Source: Candidula unifasciata
Taxonomy: Eukaryota; Mollusca; Gastropoda; Stylommatophora; Geomitridae
Assembly (NCBI GenBank): GCA_905116865.2
Contig: CAJHNH020000802.1
Location: 45,001-109,000 of the forward strand
Reading direction: 5' to 3'
Length of the DNA stretch: 64,000 nt
In this document: piece by piece, positions 48,240-59,639 of the stretch
Numbering within the stretch: the stretch's first letter is position 1
Layout of the letters: each line of letters starts with the position of its first letter
The notes under the pieces: model-generated
Told to the model about the DNA's origin: nothing
Databases searched by the model: none
Seen by the model: only the letters and a program-made list of their open reading frames with translations
Translations under genes and position numbers: made by a program

Positions 48240-48800
48240 GACTTCAAACTAAACAATCAAATTATTGAAAAAATTTACAGCTTTACATATATAGGAAGTT
48301 AGATGCCATCGACATGGAACTGAGCGCCAGAAATATCATCTAGAGTAACACTGGCATCTAGTGTCTTTAACAAACTGTCAAACATCTGGAAGTCAAAGAC
48401 ACTCTGCAATCACACACAACTTAAGATCTTTAACTCTTGTGTGATTCCAGTTCTAACTTATTGCAGCGAGAGTTGGAAAGCAATGATAGCACTAGAATAC
48501 TAAATCTCAGTTGGTCAGATTTTAGATCTAATGCGCAAATACGACCAAGCAAGATAATGTATCCAGTTTTATTTACATGCACTCATAATAAATACACCAA
48601 GACTTCCTCATCAAGCACTCAGGCAGGGAAGAGAGAACAGGGAGACCAAGAGAGACTTTACGTAGAACCATCATCAGGTATCGCTCAACCATGGGCCTAA
48701 CAAACATGTAGGACATAAAGTAGGTGGCAATGAACCGGCAGACATGGAGAGCGATGGTTTCTGCTCTATGCGCCGCCAAGATCAAGAGCAAAAAAGATCA
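48240..48800 (+). pseudogene. non-LTR reverse transcriptase C-terminal relic
   Basis: Forward pieces: YSFTYIGS, then NKLSNIWKSKTLCNHTQLKI and FNSCVIPVLTYCSESWKAM (YLG and LLYG.ESW blocks). Then, in other frames, IPRLPHQALRQGRE, GRPRETLRRTIIRYRSTMGL and MNRQTWRAMVSALCA (the RGRP and RWR..V.ALCA tail). Frame changes and stops show decay. Its wording differs from the other RT relics, so it comes from a different non-LTR lineage. Confidence 0.75.
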
Positions 48801-49723
48801 ATTAACTCAGCAAGGCGTACAAGAACTGCATTCAAGACGTCAGGGTTGGTCGTCCTATACCACTTACTTTTTTTTTTTTTTTTACGAATGTCAGGGCACC
48901 GAGAGAGCAACGCAGACTGACACAAGATTAGAATACTAAGTACTTGCTGGTCAAAACTGTATATTCCGTTCAGGCTTTCCAGTGAATTAGGGCTACAAAA
49001 ACGTGAACACAACACAAATTGACGTTTAATGCGGCGACCTTTCTCGAAAATAAAAATAAAAACTAAGTTCGAAAAAGGCCGCCGGTTAAAACGTCGATAT
49101 GTATTGTAACAAATCGTATACACATAATTTATAGGAACTGTATGCTTGAGCAATATTTATTTTTTATTCCACCTCCGCCCCTCCACCTTTTTTTGGAGAC
49201 AGATTTTACAAGAATTGCATAACCAACGACTAACATGCTATGGACGATGAGCAACCACTATCAAGTGGGAGACAGACTAGCCATAAATTTAAATCAGTGA
49301 TACCTGCTGCCTGAAACTGTATACATATCTCTTGGTGCTCTTTAGTATTCACATGTTGGATTTTGCAATTTACGATGACAGGCATCATATACAAACTCGA
49401 GTTATACGTTACAGACTGACTGACTTTTTACCCCAGAGGATATCACACTGGGGATAAACACCCGGTGAAACAAAGTGCCACCATGCGGATGAACATCACA
49501 CGTGGATAGGTCCCAGATACTCTGTTCAAACTTTAGGTTACATTAGAGCTCCTGGCAAGAGTCAGGCTGAGCCTTGAAAATAAATAAAATGTCGTCCCAC
49601 CTGTAGACAGTTTATGTAATGTAAAGGTTACACAAATAACTAACCAGTTGTCCGAGCCGTGTCTGTAGTTTCTGCAACACAAAGAAAGAACTCACAACAC
49701 CTGACATGGGGCGGTTATTAGAT

Positions 49724-49727
<4 letters not shown>

Positions 49728-49784
<57 letters not shown>
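49728..49784. repeat. (TA)n microsatellite
   Basis: About 28 TA units, placed exactly at the 3' end of the RNase H-bearing relic on the minus strand. Confidence 0.97.
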
Positions 49785-49785
<1 letters not shown>

Positions 49786-49787
<2 letters not shown>

Positions 49788-50340
49788 TTATCAGTTAGAT
49801 TATCTTCACAGCACTCTGGACACATCCATAGGCGCTCAGATTCCCCTCTCAACATATTCATCAGCGTCGTTCGGTTACTAGTACCAGTCATATGTTGGTT
49901 AACAAGACTTCGTGTGCGTCCGGTGTGCTCCACATGCTTGGCTGTGCCAATCTTTACTCTTCCAATTAGCGTATTCTTAGCAGTGATGTGGACACGTTGC
50001 TTCTAAAATCCTCAGAATGTCCTATCTCTCTAAGGGCAATGACAATCTCTGCGTGATCAATTGGCCGGCTATCTTCAATTAATGCAGCACATGCCAGTCT
50101 ATCAGCTCTTTCATTACTAACAACGCCTGCATGACCTGGGACGAATATCAAGGTAACTGCACACACAGGATAATTTTGCATCGACTCAAGCCACAGTCTG
50201 CTTAACCAGCCTGCCTGGACCCACTAGATCAGGCTCAAAGAATCGCTCAGCACACACACACATACGGGAATAGTCCTGTGATCCAAGCCACACGAAAGCC
50301 TGTGTCATCGCATCACCTGCGTCTTCATGGAAAAGGCACT
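49786..50340 (-). pseudogene. RNase H and tail of a non-LTR element
   Basis: On the minus strand an AMTQAFVWLGSQDYSRM-like piece leads to TLIFVPGHAGVVSNERADRL, the VPGH.G...NE.AD.LA motif of RNase H. It contains the last catalytic His/Asp region. After a frameshift comes TRSLVNQHMTGTSNRTTLM and LWMCPECCEDN, a Cys/His tail found after RNase H in such elements. The element ends in the TA tract at 49728. The 3' piece recurs at 7790-7880. Confidence 0.8.
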
Positions 50341-50454
50341 GCTGGCTTTCTTAATTGTTCTGTCTAAAGAGCGAGCTGTAAACAATATGTATGTATATAT
50401 GTGTGTATGTGTGCATACAGATGTGCATGTGTTTATATATATATATATATGAGT

Positions 50455-50720
50455 GTGTACGTGAACCGCTGGACGCTCGCCTACATATTTAAGGTCGTTG
50501 GTTCAAGTCCTGACGATGGCGGACTCTTTAGTGTGCTTTCAACAAAGACCTTGGCTCCCATGTGGACACGGGCTGAAACGTCAACCATGTCAAATGCTGG
50601 ACATGATAAGCGGCTGGCGTTATGTTGACCACATCACACATCCAGTCCCCATTATTCTATACAATATAGGACTAGCCCTATATGCCCAATATGCAATAAG
50701 GGCAACGGTCTTTTTACATG
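50455..50720 (+). repeat. tRNA-derived SINE candidate
   Basis: CGCTGGACGCTCGCCTACAT then TCGTTGGTTCAAGTCCTGAC (B box GGTTCAAGTCC), followed by a body with GTTGACCACATCACACATCC shared in part with 35270-35300. Confidence 0.6.
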
Positions 50721-51010
50721 TGTGTGCCTACATAAATATATACCTTATGCTTTATAATAGGAAATTGCAGTGCATGATTCGTGTTAACAAAATGTTGCGA
50801 CCAGAGAACGTTTCCAGTATTCTCGTTCTTGTGTAGCAGGGGCATGACGCTGACTGCCTGCAATGAAATGCAACTGAAATCACCAAGAACATCACAGCCT
50901 TCTAGAAGCTTCTAATCTCGCTAAAACAATGCAGTGACGGAATAAATGCACGTCAACCACGTTCCAAGTGGCTTTCCCGTCTAGTGACTTCTAGAAAAGC
51001 TAGCCAGAAG

Positions 51011-51324
51011 CATAATGTCACCCATCCGTACAAGAACCAAACCTTCCATGTCCCAACAGACAGTGATCATGAGCTTTCCCACTGACGGAGCTGTCTTGAG
51101 CTTCTTATGTCGTGGTAAGTGCTCTATGGTCTCTAAAATATAGGTCTAGCCTTATATGCCCATGATACCTTAAGTTGAGGGGAAAAAAAAGTCATTTTAC
51201 AGAAATATTGAACCAAACAAAAGACACGAGGCTGTATACATACTATGAGAGTCTGACTAAGCAACAATAAATATACCTACCAGTTGTACTTGTAGTAGTG
51301 AAGACTGAAACACAAAAAGAATGA
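51011..51324 (+). CDS. tandem gene unit, copy 1, partial first exon and last exon
   Basis: Open frame to donor CGTG/GTAAGT at 51114/51115, encoding RTKPSMSQQTVIMSFPTDGA and VLSFLCR. After a 169-base intron ending CTACCAG, a last exon at 51284-51324 gives VVLVVVKTETQKE and a stop. The splice joins in frame (one base then two). The upstream part of the exon has diverged from copies 2 and 3 and may not be functional. The product is unknown; the alternation of hydrophobic stretches hints at a beta-rich domain only. See copies at 59251-59639 and 61156-61506. Confidence 0.45.
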
Positions 51325-52278
51325 GCATGGGTGCATTTGTGGGAAATTTATTCGATAATACAAAAGAAAACACAACGAAAACAACACCGCATGCAAGCTG
51401 ATTAATAAACTGTCGATAAAGGATTGCAGATGAAAGTTAAAGAGCTTAACACAAATTGGTTGTACGGTTTTACAGTCGAAAGTTGTTTCCTCTGTCCCTA
51501 TTCTCCCCATCTGCACAGATATCAAGTAATTCTCTGTTTATTTCTCTCCACCATACGCCCAAATGTAAAACTTTCTGCTTCCCCACATGTCTGATAATAC
51601 AAGCGACCATGCGGACATGTCTGTTACTTTCTCAACTTTATGAACCTATTTACATTTACTGTTTATCAATTTCATTAGGCATCCGTTTTAAAGTGCAATT
51701 GAATTTCGTCCCATGACTGTAGGATTCTGCAGCTATCACTGGTTAGTGTTTGAATTAAAAGTAAAATATAATGAAAAATATAAAACTTGGTTTTAAACAA
51801 TATATTTGATTTTCAGTAATGTGTTCAAAAATTTTTTGTGTTGCCTTGCCAATACATGTGGTAAGTGTGTGCGTGTGTGTGTGTTTTCACATATCCTGGA
51901 AACATACACAACATGATAATACATTATTCTTATACTCGATCAATCTCTCAGTCTGTAATCTGAGAGATGTTCAGAAAGTATTTCGTATTTTCTCAAGATA
52001 TATATACTAAAAAAGCATTAAATGTGTACATAATATGTATGGATAGGTCAGATAAACATCTCTATTATTCAACATATTACCCATTCTTCTTCTTCTTCTT
52101 CGCGTTCACCATCTGTAAACTTCGGTTGAAAGTTCTGGTCTTTCGTCCACTTCTGGACTGTAGTCCTGTACCAGAACCTGAGTGCTGCATGAGCACCCGT
52201 TTTACAGATCTGACTTATTTGTATGCAGACTGTTGGTTCCTTGCCTCTCAGACAGATGCACTCTGCCTTCGAAGAAAG

Positions 52279-52976
52279 TGTGGCACAGTCGTGCCTATAC
52301 ATCCCCCAAGAAATAGATGTGCCTAAGTCGGCCAAGTGGAATAAATATGGTTCGTATCTCTCTTAAATCGTACTCAAGAACAAGGCCAGTGATGTAATCA
52401 ATTACATAAGAGCTGGTTTATTCATAATATTCTCGTCACACACATTTCATAAATTCAATAAGCAATAGTATATGAACACTCCTTATTACTGGCTATTCGT
52501 ATGCCTCTACGAGTTCCTTAACCACTGTTCTGGCTAAACTCCAAGTTTAACATATACCTTCTAAACGAAATAAAGCACTAGTTTTCTCCTAACCGGTTTC
52601 TCTAGCGGTCTAGCCCTAACTGTCTTCTCATGGCGGTTCCGGGGCTAACTAACTTCTCAAGCCCCTGGCTCTGACTTTATTCCACCGCTTTCCCGCTCCT
52701 CCTGGTGTACCATCTTAATCACTCCCCTGTCACCTGTCCTTGGTGGTCACGTTTGGATGAACGTATCTCGTCAGCTGGTCACAGCTCACGGGCACTCGTC
52801 GAATGTTTCATCCCTCACTGTCAGATGTCATGGCGGTGTGTTCTGCATAGCTGGCTAGGCCATGGCTTTCTAATCACCCATTCTGTCATTTCACATAGTG
52901 ATGGATTAGTACGCCGTGTGGTGGGCTGAAATGTATGCTTGTTCATTTAACCCCTTTCTGCCTATATTTCATTACA
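52279..52976 (-). repeat. 3' LTR (698 bp)
   Basis: Starts TGTGGCACAG and ends ATTTCATTACA on the plus strand, so both strands have TG...CA ends. On the minus strand it contains AATAAA (complement of 52417-52422), a possible polyadenylation signal. A 75-codon forward frame at 52705-52929 is identical in the other LTR simply because the LTRs are identical. Confidence 0.92.
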
Positions 52977-54232
52977 TTCGCCCTACACACTTTTTAACAA
53001 AATTGTTTCCTATCTTCAATTTTATGAAAACTACTCTAATTATACCCGCTACCTAACTAAACCTTATGTGAACATCTAGCCACGTACTGAAAGCATACAA
53101 CATAACATGTAACATCATAAAATTCATGCAGTATAATGAAAACGTGACATGCATACAATAACTAATAGTCAATAATTCTAAAGACATAAAAAAAAAAAAC
53201 GATGCAACTTCCTCGTTGTATTAGCATAACAACCTCTTATTCACTGGTATCCCTAATGAATGTGTGGAGTTGTCTGAAGTATAAAGGAATAGTATCTGTA
53301 TTCCCACTTTATAAACTCAAACCTGAAAACTTTGTAGACAAGAAATAACATGCCATGTATCCCCAGTTATCAATAAAGTAAAACTCGAAAATGTCATCTC
53401 CCCAAGAAATGATGAAAATAGAATCTCTGAGAAAGTCAACATAGACTGAATAATAAGGTATAACCTTTACAGAGTACAAATAATTCTTATACCGTTAGGT
53501 ATATTAATTGGAGAGAAATTTCTCGGAATCAATAGTAGCATTTCCTCAAGTCGAATGTACAATGCCACCACCTGTATTTACAGGCATTTATCTACTGTGA
53601 TAGTCCACAGCGTTTATTGTTGCTTCCCTAAGAGGTTGCTTCCTCTGTTTAATGCATATCGCATCTTCTGTAAAGAAATAGCCGGCCTATATTCAGTTAC
53701 CAATCATGTCATGCTTTGGACTGGCTTATCGCCAAGTACGTTTCTAACTGTGTACCTCAGTAAAGTCTGGTTAAACTCAAATCAGTCGTCATTCTGACAG
53801 AATGTATAAGAGAGGTTTTGTGGCCAGTAACTCTCTTAGCGAACATAAAACATGTAGGTATTGTAATCTTCACCCACAACCGAACGTGTGGATTTTCACT
53901 TGTCCGGGAGAGCACCACACGACAAAAAAAAAAAAAAACGTTCATAGTGCAAAACCGCATGTAAATATTAAATGGTAGGGACAAAACAACAGGTATATAT
54001 TTAATATTGTCGGACAAATGACATGTAGACACAACAACAGAATATGTGTAGCGAGCGCGGTACCTCTGTACACAGCAATATAGCGTACGTAAATTGTAAT
54101 TAATAAAACTAATTACTTGTTATACACCCTACAATCCCACATTTATTGAACCATTTTACGAACGATCCCATTTCAGTCAGTCATGGGGGAAGAAAGGGTG
54201 GGGGGGGGGGGGAGCTGTATTTGATGTATGAT

Positions 54233-54496
54233 TTACTCAGGGTATAAATTCAGTCTACCCCCTGATGATTCTGGCCTACTAACTGTAGTGGATGCTAATT
54301 GTTCTAGTTCTATTTCTTCTTCTGTCTCATTAGTGATGTGTGTTTTTTCTTTTATTAAATGATTAGTTACTTTTGTACATTTAAAGCCTTTCCGTCGCAA
54401 ATAAAGAAAAGTTATAAGTCCCATCAATACGCATAATCCAGATATCAGTATGATCCTGTTTCTGTGTGTATTTAAAGTATTTCCTTGTAAATCAAG
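54233..54496 (-). pseudogene. membrane-tail frame downstream of the LTR-element ORF
   Basis: About 86 codons, open from a stop near 54497, without a clear start for the first third. It holds one hydrophobic segment of about 20 residues followed by a basic RRKG stretch and a Glu-rich cytoplasmic-type tail ending in LYPE before the stop. Position (last ORF before the 3' LTR) and form resemble the C-terminus of an envelope-type or other single-pass glycoprotein; the ectodomain is absent, so it is at most a remnant. It could also be a spliced 3' exon. Function cannot be inferred. Confidence 0.4.
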
Positions 54497-54557
54497 TTAT
54501 ACATCGTACATATGTGTTAGCCTTAATTATACTAAAAGGTGTCGTGTATGCCATTTA

Positions 54558-56111
54558 TTAGATGCTCCAGAGCTCTGAAATAAAGTTGAACAACTTATTA
54601 ATTTTGCTATATTCGGTAGATGCCACTTCATTACGAAACTTCTGGCTACTTTTATTTCCGTGTAAATTTCCATCTAATACATTTGATTTTCTCACATCTT
54701 TATTTTTCTGTAAACCATGCCGCTCGTTTAAATCGGTATGCGAATTTTTAATGCCCGACATTCTTGTCTCCTGTTTTGCTCTTTTGTTAGGCGAAGTTTC
54801 TACTGTTTCTTCTTCTTCTCTTCTACTATTACATGTACCTTTAACTGGTACTTCTGACGGTTTTAATTCTTTCACACTAGACGGAGTATTAGTCCTGGTT
54901 CTAACCGCGACTAAAATTATACGACCCGTTTTGTTTGTGATCCCAAATTCATTATCAGCGTCGTAGTTTTCTGAGAATAAATCTACCTTTATGTTACTAA
55001 CTACAAACGGTAATGTATTTATTCCTTCACCTTCTTCTTCTGTAGGCATCACCTGTCTATAAGACAAATCCTGCTGATTTCTTTCTTTAATTGTCCCTAC
55101 CCTCTCTACTTTCCTATGTGTGCTATTGCTATCTAGCCTTTTTACTTCTACCGCGTTTACTTCCCATAACCATTCCATTGCCAAACAACCCTCTTTATCT
55201 TCTTCTTTTTCCGACTTAACGTTGGCCGGTATTAACTCTTTATGTGTCTCTATGTTCCCTTCTTCTTTAAAGTATTGACCGCGTGTCCCGTTTACAGTTA
55301 CCGCATTTACTTTGTTAATGTAGCTTTCATTAAACCGTTTCATGGGATTCCTCTCTTTTAACCCTCTTACTTCTAATCTGTTTGTCTCATCATCAGCAGC
55401 GCACGTGCTTTTATTACCTGTCTGCCATAATCCGTTATGGTTACTGACCTCGCGATTATTTTCTAAGTTTTGCAATCTTATATTCTTATTGTAGCCTAAT
55501 TTTCTTAACCTGTCTCTTTTGAATTTGTTGGCTTGATTATGGGTCGTACAAGCGGCCCTGTAATCTTGATTAGTGCTCATCGTGCTAAATCTGGAATCTG
55601 GATTACATGACCTGACTCGACTTCGGTTATTATCATGGATATTTCCTACTCTATTTATGTTCTGATATCTGTTACTATTATTATGCCACTGCTCCTGTGC
55701 TCTTATATGTCTATTATTTTCTAATTTTCTCAACCTGTCTGCTCTATGGAAATTTTTAAAATGCCCTCGTTCATTTTGTACACATGACCTCAGTTGACCC
55801 TGATTTTTCTCGTACGCTCTTGTGTTGTCTGGTCTGCGGTACTGATTGTCTCTAGGGTATTGCAATCTCTCGTTAGCATAATTTCGCCTGTCTGGGAAAC
55901 CGGACAGTCGATTAACCTCGCCGTTACTTCTAGTGACTGTAGCTATGTTATAATTTCTTTCTCTCTGTCTTTGTCTACGACTATCTACAGTTGACCAATG
56001 TTGAGCAGTTCTTTGTTCTATAAAAAATGGAATACGGAGTTTTCTACCTAACTGTGCTACTTCATTAAAAACTCTGCTAAACTGTGCTCTCACTGTTCCT
56101 TGATATGCCAT
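54558..56111 (-). CDS. 517-residue Asn/Arg-rich protein of the LTR element
   Basis: The longest non-repeat ORF in the window, starting with ATG at 56111 inside the LTR element. Residues 1-35 are moderately hydrophobic and could be helical. Residues 40-235 are strikingly rich in Asn, Arg and Gln, with two related modules: RSC..NERGHF then DRLRKLENNRHIR (about 108-137), and RSC..DSRF then DRLRKLGYNKNIR (about 167-212). The rest is Glu/Lys-rich with a basic PNKRAKQE patch near residue 440. There is no CCHC knuckle, protease DTG, RT or integrase signature. Position suggests a gag-like nucleic-acid-binding protein, but I recognise no family. The frame is intact although the element looks non-autonomous. 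Confidence 0.7.
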   Translation of the reverse strand: MAYQGTVRAQFSRVFNEVAQLGRKLRIPFFIEQRTAQHWSTVDSRRQRQRERNYNIATVTRSNGEVNRLSGFPDRRNYANERLQYPRDNQYRRPDNTRAYEKNQGQLRSCVQNERGHFKNFHRADRLRKLENNRHIRAQEQWHNNSNRYQNINRVGNIHDNNRSRVRSCNPDSRFSTMSTNQDYRAACTTHNQANKFKRDRLRKLGYNKNIRLQNLENNREVSNHNGLWQTGNKSTCAADDETNRLEVRGLKERNPMKRFNESYINKVNAVTVNGTRGQYFKEEGNIETHKELIPANVKSEKEEDKEGCLAMEWLWEVNAVEVKRLDSNSTHRKVERVGTIKERNQQDLSYRQVMPTEEEGEGINTLPFVVSNIKVDLFSENYDADNEFGITNKTGRIILVAVRTRTNTPSSVKELKPSEVPVKGTCNSRREEEETVETSPNKRAKQETRMSGIKNSHTDLNERHGLQKNKDVRKSNVLDGNLHGNKSSQKFRNEVASTEYSKINKLFNFISELWSI

Positions 56112-56478
56112 TATTAAAACCTGGAAAATTAACTAATGTAAACTAAAATAGAATTTAAAACAGAAAATGTCGTATTACCTTGTTAAGTGCGGTCTGAAAA
56201 AAAATTCTCGTTTCACAACACCTTGTAATTAAAAATCGGCACTGTCCTGGAATTATTTTCTACGTTCAGGAAGAAAGGTAGGAAAAGATAAGAAAAGGTT
56301 TTCCTTACACCACTGTAAATTAAAAATCACAATATATTTAAACTAATTAATATTAATGTTCAAGGTTCTTTAAATTCGCGCTTATTTTGCAGTTCCTATT
56401 TGAAAAATCGGACAGCTCACAGTTCTTGACTTTCCTATAGTCTTCCGAGTGTGTAAAGTTAGGAAAAGTTTATATTAT

Positions 56479-56626
56479 GGCTCCAGACTAGAACGGGCGC
56501 GTCCCCCTGATTCTAGTGTAGACGGTTGGCTCCAGGCTAGAACGGGCGTGTCCCCCTAATTCTAGTGTAGACGGTTTGCTCCAGGCTAGAACGGGCGTGT
56601 CCCCCTGATTCTAGTGTAGACGGTTG
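56479..56626. repeat. 49-bp tandem repeat in the element's leader
   Basis: Three copies starting at 56479, 56528 and 56577 (GGCTCCAGGCTAGAACGGGC core), between the 5' LTR and the ORF start on the minus strand. Confidence 0.95.
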
Positions 56627-56822
56627 GCTCCAAAAGGTGGTGCAGGCTGTTGGTCTGGTTTACGTCTCTCTATTCTGATGACGGTTTTTCTCGACTTTTC
56701 TTACTCAGCAGGCACAATCATAAACTTGCTTTTAGTTCACCTTTTTATAGCACTTGCTTATTTGTTATGTTGTAACAGCAGTCTTGTTTTTTAAAGATGT
56801 CGAGTACACAAGACTGATCGTT

Positions 56823-56836
56823 GGTCACGGCATCCA
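56823..56836 (-). promoter_or_regulatory. candidate tRNA primer-binding site
   Basis: On the minus strand TGGATGCCGTGACC starts 14 bases inside the 5' LTR. It begins with TGG as expected for pairing with a tRNA 3' CCA, and GCCGTGACC resembles leader sequences of some metazoan LTR elements. The tRNA cannot be named from memory. Confidence 0.4.
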
Positions 56837-56850
56837 AATATCCTCACACT

Positions 56851-57675
56851 TGTGGCACAGTCGTGCCTATACATACCCCAAGAAATAGATGTGCCTAAGT
56901 CGGCCAAGTGGAATGAATATGGTTCGTATCTCTCTTCAATCGTACTCAAGAACAAGGCCAGTGATGTAATCAATTACATAAGAGCTGGTTTATTCATAAT
57001 ATTCTCGTCACACACATTTCATAAATTCAATAAGCAATAGTATATGAACACTCCTTATTACTGGCTATTCGTATGCCTCTACGAGTTCCTTAACCACTGT
57101 TCTGGCTAAACTCCAAGTTTAACATATACCTTCTAAACGAAATAAAGCACTAGTTTTCTCCTAACCGGTTTCTCTAGCGGTCTAGCCCTAACTGTCTTCT
57201 CATGGCGGTTCCGGGGCTAACTCACTGTTCTAGTTAAACTCTAAGTTTAACATACTCTTCTAAACGAAGTAAAGCACTAGTTTTCTCCTAACCGGTTTCT
57301 CTAGCGGTCTAGCCCTAACTGTCTTCTCATGGCGGTTCCGGGGCTAACTAACTTCTCAAGCCCCTGGCTCTGACTTTATTCCACCGCTTTCCCGCTCCTC
57401 CTGGTGTACCATCTTAATCACTCCCCTGTCACCTGTCCTTGGTGGTCACGTTTGGATGAACGTATCTCGTCAGCTGGTCACAGCTCACGGGCACTCGTCG
57501 AATGTTTCATCCCTCACTGTCAGATGTCATGGCGGTGTGTTCTGCATAGCTGGCTAGGCCATGGCTTTCTAATCACCCATTCTGTCATTTCACATAGTGA
57601 TGGATTAGTACGCCGTGTGGTGGGCTGAAATGTATGCTTGTTCATTTAACCCCTTTCTGCCTATATTTCATTACA
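56851..57675 (-). repeat. 5' LTR (825 bp) with internal duplication
   Basis: Matches the other LTR almost base for base (I noticed about three substitutions) but carries an extra 127 bases. The extra length is a tandem copy of a segment (about 57095-57222 and 57223-57349) from CCACTGTTCTGGCTAAACTC to CCGGGGCTAACT. Confidence 0.92.
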
Positions 57676-57689
57676 AAAGCTCCCAATTA

Positions 57690-57985
57690 GTCGAATCTTA
57701 CGACTTTCTTTTGTGTAGCTGTGGGTCCATTCTTGTTTACATACAATAGGGCCCCGGAACCCACACGATGAATAATCCTTACAAATTGTTACAACTTATT
57801 GCCAAAGCAAAACAGGTGTATGTTTCTAACCCTACAACGTTTCGTCTTTATCGCGTAGCTATTTCTTCGCTTAATGAAATACTCCTTCATCATCTTCAAA
57901 TCCTGTTCCTTCATAGACCAAACAGAAGAAAATCAAAGGGTGGCAGATCAGGTCTATAGGGTGGATGGAGTAGTACAGGGCAACT
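57690..57985 (-). pseudogene. mariner-like transposase relic, unit copy 1
   Basis: On the minus strand from 57980: HPPYRPDLPPFDFLLFGL, the HPPYSPDLAPSDF.LFG block of mariner transposase, followed by stops and unrecognised sequence. The same relic occurs in unit 2 at 60590-60875, so it predates the unit duplication. Confidence 0.65.
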
Positions 57986-59215
57986 GAATTTACTGATTGC
58001 CTCCCATGTTGCCCGACTTGTGTAGTAAAGTCCAATCCAGCTTACTGATTGACTCCAGTGTTGTCAGACTTGTGTAGTACAGCTCAATCCAGCTTACTGA
58101 TTGCCTCCAGTGTTGTCACACTTGTGTAGTAGAGTCCAATCCAGCTTACTGATTGCCTCCAGTGTTGTCACACTTGTGTAGTACAGTCCAATCCAGCTTA
58201 CTGATTGCCTCCAGTGTTGTCACACTTGTGTAGTACAGTCCAATCCAGCTTACTGATTGCCTCAAGTGTTGTCACACTTGTGTAGTAAAGTCCAATCCAG
58301 CTGACTGATTGCCTCCAGTGTTGTCACACTTGTGTAGTACAGTCCAATCCAGCTTACTGATTGCCTCCAGTGTTGTCACACTTGTGTAGTAAAGTCCCAT
58401 CCAGCTTAGTGATTGCCTCCAGTGTTGTCACAATTGTGTAGTAAAGTCCAATCCAGATTACTGATTGCCTCCAGTGTTGTCACACTTGTGTAGTAAAGTC
58501 CCATCCAGCTTACTGATTGCCTCCAGTGTTGTCACACTTGTGTAGTAAAGTCCAATCCAGCTTACTGATTGCCTCCAGTGTTGTCACACTTTTGTAGTAA
58601 AGTCCAATCCAGCTGACTGATTGCTTCCAGTGTTGTCACACTTGTGTAGGACAGTCCAATCCAGCTTACTGATTGCCTCCAGTGTTGTCACACTTGTGTA
58701 GTAAAGTCCAATCCAGCTAACTGATTGCCTCCAGTGTTTTCACACTTGTGTAGTAAAGTCCAATCCAGCTAACTGATTGCCTTCAGTGTTGTCACACTTG
58801 TGTAGTAAAATCCAATCCAGCTAACTGATTGCCTTCAGTGTTGTCACACTTGTGTAGTAAAGTCCAATCCAGCTTACTGATTGCCTCCAGTGTTGTCACA
58901 CTTGTGTAGTAAAGTCCAATCCAGCTAACTGATTGCCTCCAGTGTTTTCACACTTGTGTAGTAAAGTCCAATCCAGCTAACTGATTGCCTTCAGTGTTGT
59001 CACACTTGTGTAGTAATGTCCAATCCAGCTAACTGATTGCCTTCAGTGTTGTCACACTTGTGTAGTAAAGTCCAATCCAGCTTACTGATTGCCTCCAGTG
59101 TTGTCACACTTGTGTAGTAAAGTCCAATCCAGCTAACTGATTGCCTCCAGTGTTTTCACACTTGTGTAGTGAAGTCCAATCCAGCTAACTGATTGCCTTC
59201 AGTGTTGTCATACTT
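57985..59215. repeat. 52-bp minisatellite, about 24 copies
   Basis: Period 52 (for example starts at 58201 and 58253), core CTGATTGCCTCCAGTGTTGT then CACACTTGTGTAGTAAAGTC. Variants (GCTTAC/GCTAAC, CCTTCAG, GTTTTCAC) recur in a three-unit order between 58680 and 59200, pointing to duplication of blocks. It begins exactly at the mariner relic. Confidence 0.95.
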
Positions 59216-59250
59216 GTTTGAGGGCGCTCATCGTCAAAAAGCAAAAGCAG

Positions 59251-59639
59251 GTCAGTGCAGCCAGTTTACGTGAACCCGCTGACTGAGTTGTTTAACTCTC
59301 CTAATGTAAGCTTGCGGATTGAATTTCCCTCCCTTTGGCATAAAATCCCCACAAGAATCAAACCTTCCATGTCCCAACAGACAGTGATTGTTACCTTTCC
59401 CACTGACGGAGCTGTCTTGAGTTTCTTATGTCGTGGTAAGTGCTCAATGTTCTCTAAAATTTAGGTTTAGCCTTATGTACTCATGATGCCTAAAGTTGCA
59501 GAAAAAAAGTCATTTTACAGAAATAATGAACCAAACAAAAGACACGAAGCTGTACTCATACATTGAGAGTCCAACTTAGCAACAATAGATGTACCTACCA
59601 GTTGTACTTGTAGTGGAGACTGAAACACAAAAAGAATGA
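59251..59639 (+). CDS. tandem gene unit, copy 2, two exons
   Basis: Exon of 185 bases (59251-59435) after a weak acceptor AAAAGCAG, encoding VQPVYVNPLTELFNSPNVSL, RIEFPSLWHKIPTRIKPS and TVIVTFPTDGAVLSFLCR. Donor CGTG/GTAAGT; intron of 166 bases ending CTACCAG; last exon 59602-59639 with VVLVVETETQKE and a stop. The phases fit. Compared with copy 3 the exon has no indel although the intron has several. I recognise no domain. Earlier exons are not found, and a stop lies upstream in frame at 59219, so this is a 3' part of a gene, or an exon-like repeat. Confidence 0.5.

Larger units (their letters stand above)
52279..57675 (-). mobile_element. LTR retrotransposon without a recognisable pol
   Basis: Two direct terminal repeats, each beginning TGTGG and ending TTACA, enclose 3.87 kb. 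AAAG duplications lie directly outside (52275-52278 and 57676-57679). LTR-to-LTR differences are few outside one length change, so the insertion is young. Orientation is minus, judged from the ORF, an AATAAA on that strand in the LTR, and a primer-site-like GGATGCCGTGACC next to the right LTR. Inside are one 517-codon ORF and a short membrane-tail frame. I find no protease, RT, RNase H or integrase, so mobilisation would need a helper element. It sits in copy 1 of the 51-62 kb tandem unit. Confidence 0.88.

Noticed and set aside
54562..54966. 134-codon forward frame
   Set aside because: Shadow of the minus-strand 517-codon ORF.
52705..57628. Identical 75-codon frames at 52705-52929 and 57404-57628 as a duplicated gene
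   Set aside because: Both lie inside the LTRs; identity follows from the LTR pair.
57985..59215. 52-bp repeats as a CRISPR array
   Set aside because: Units are contiguous with no unique spacers, in an animal genome; it is a minisatellite.
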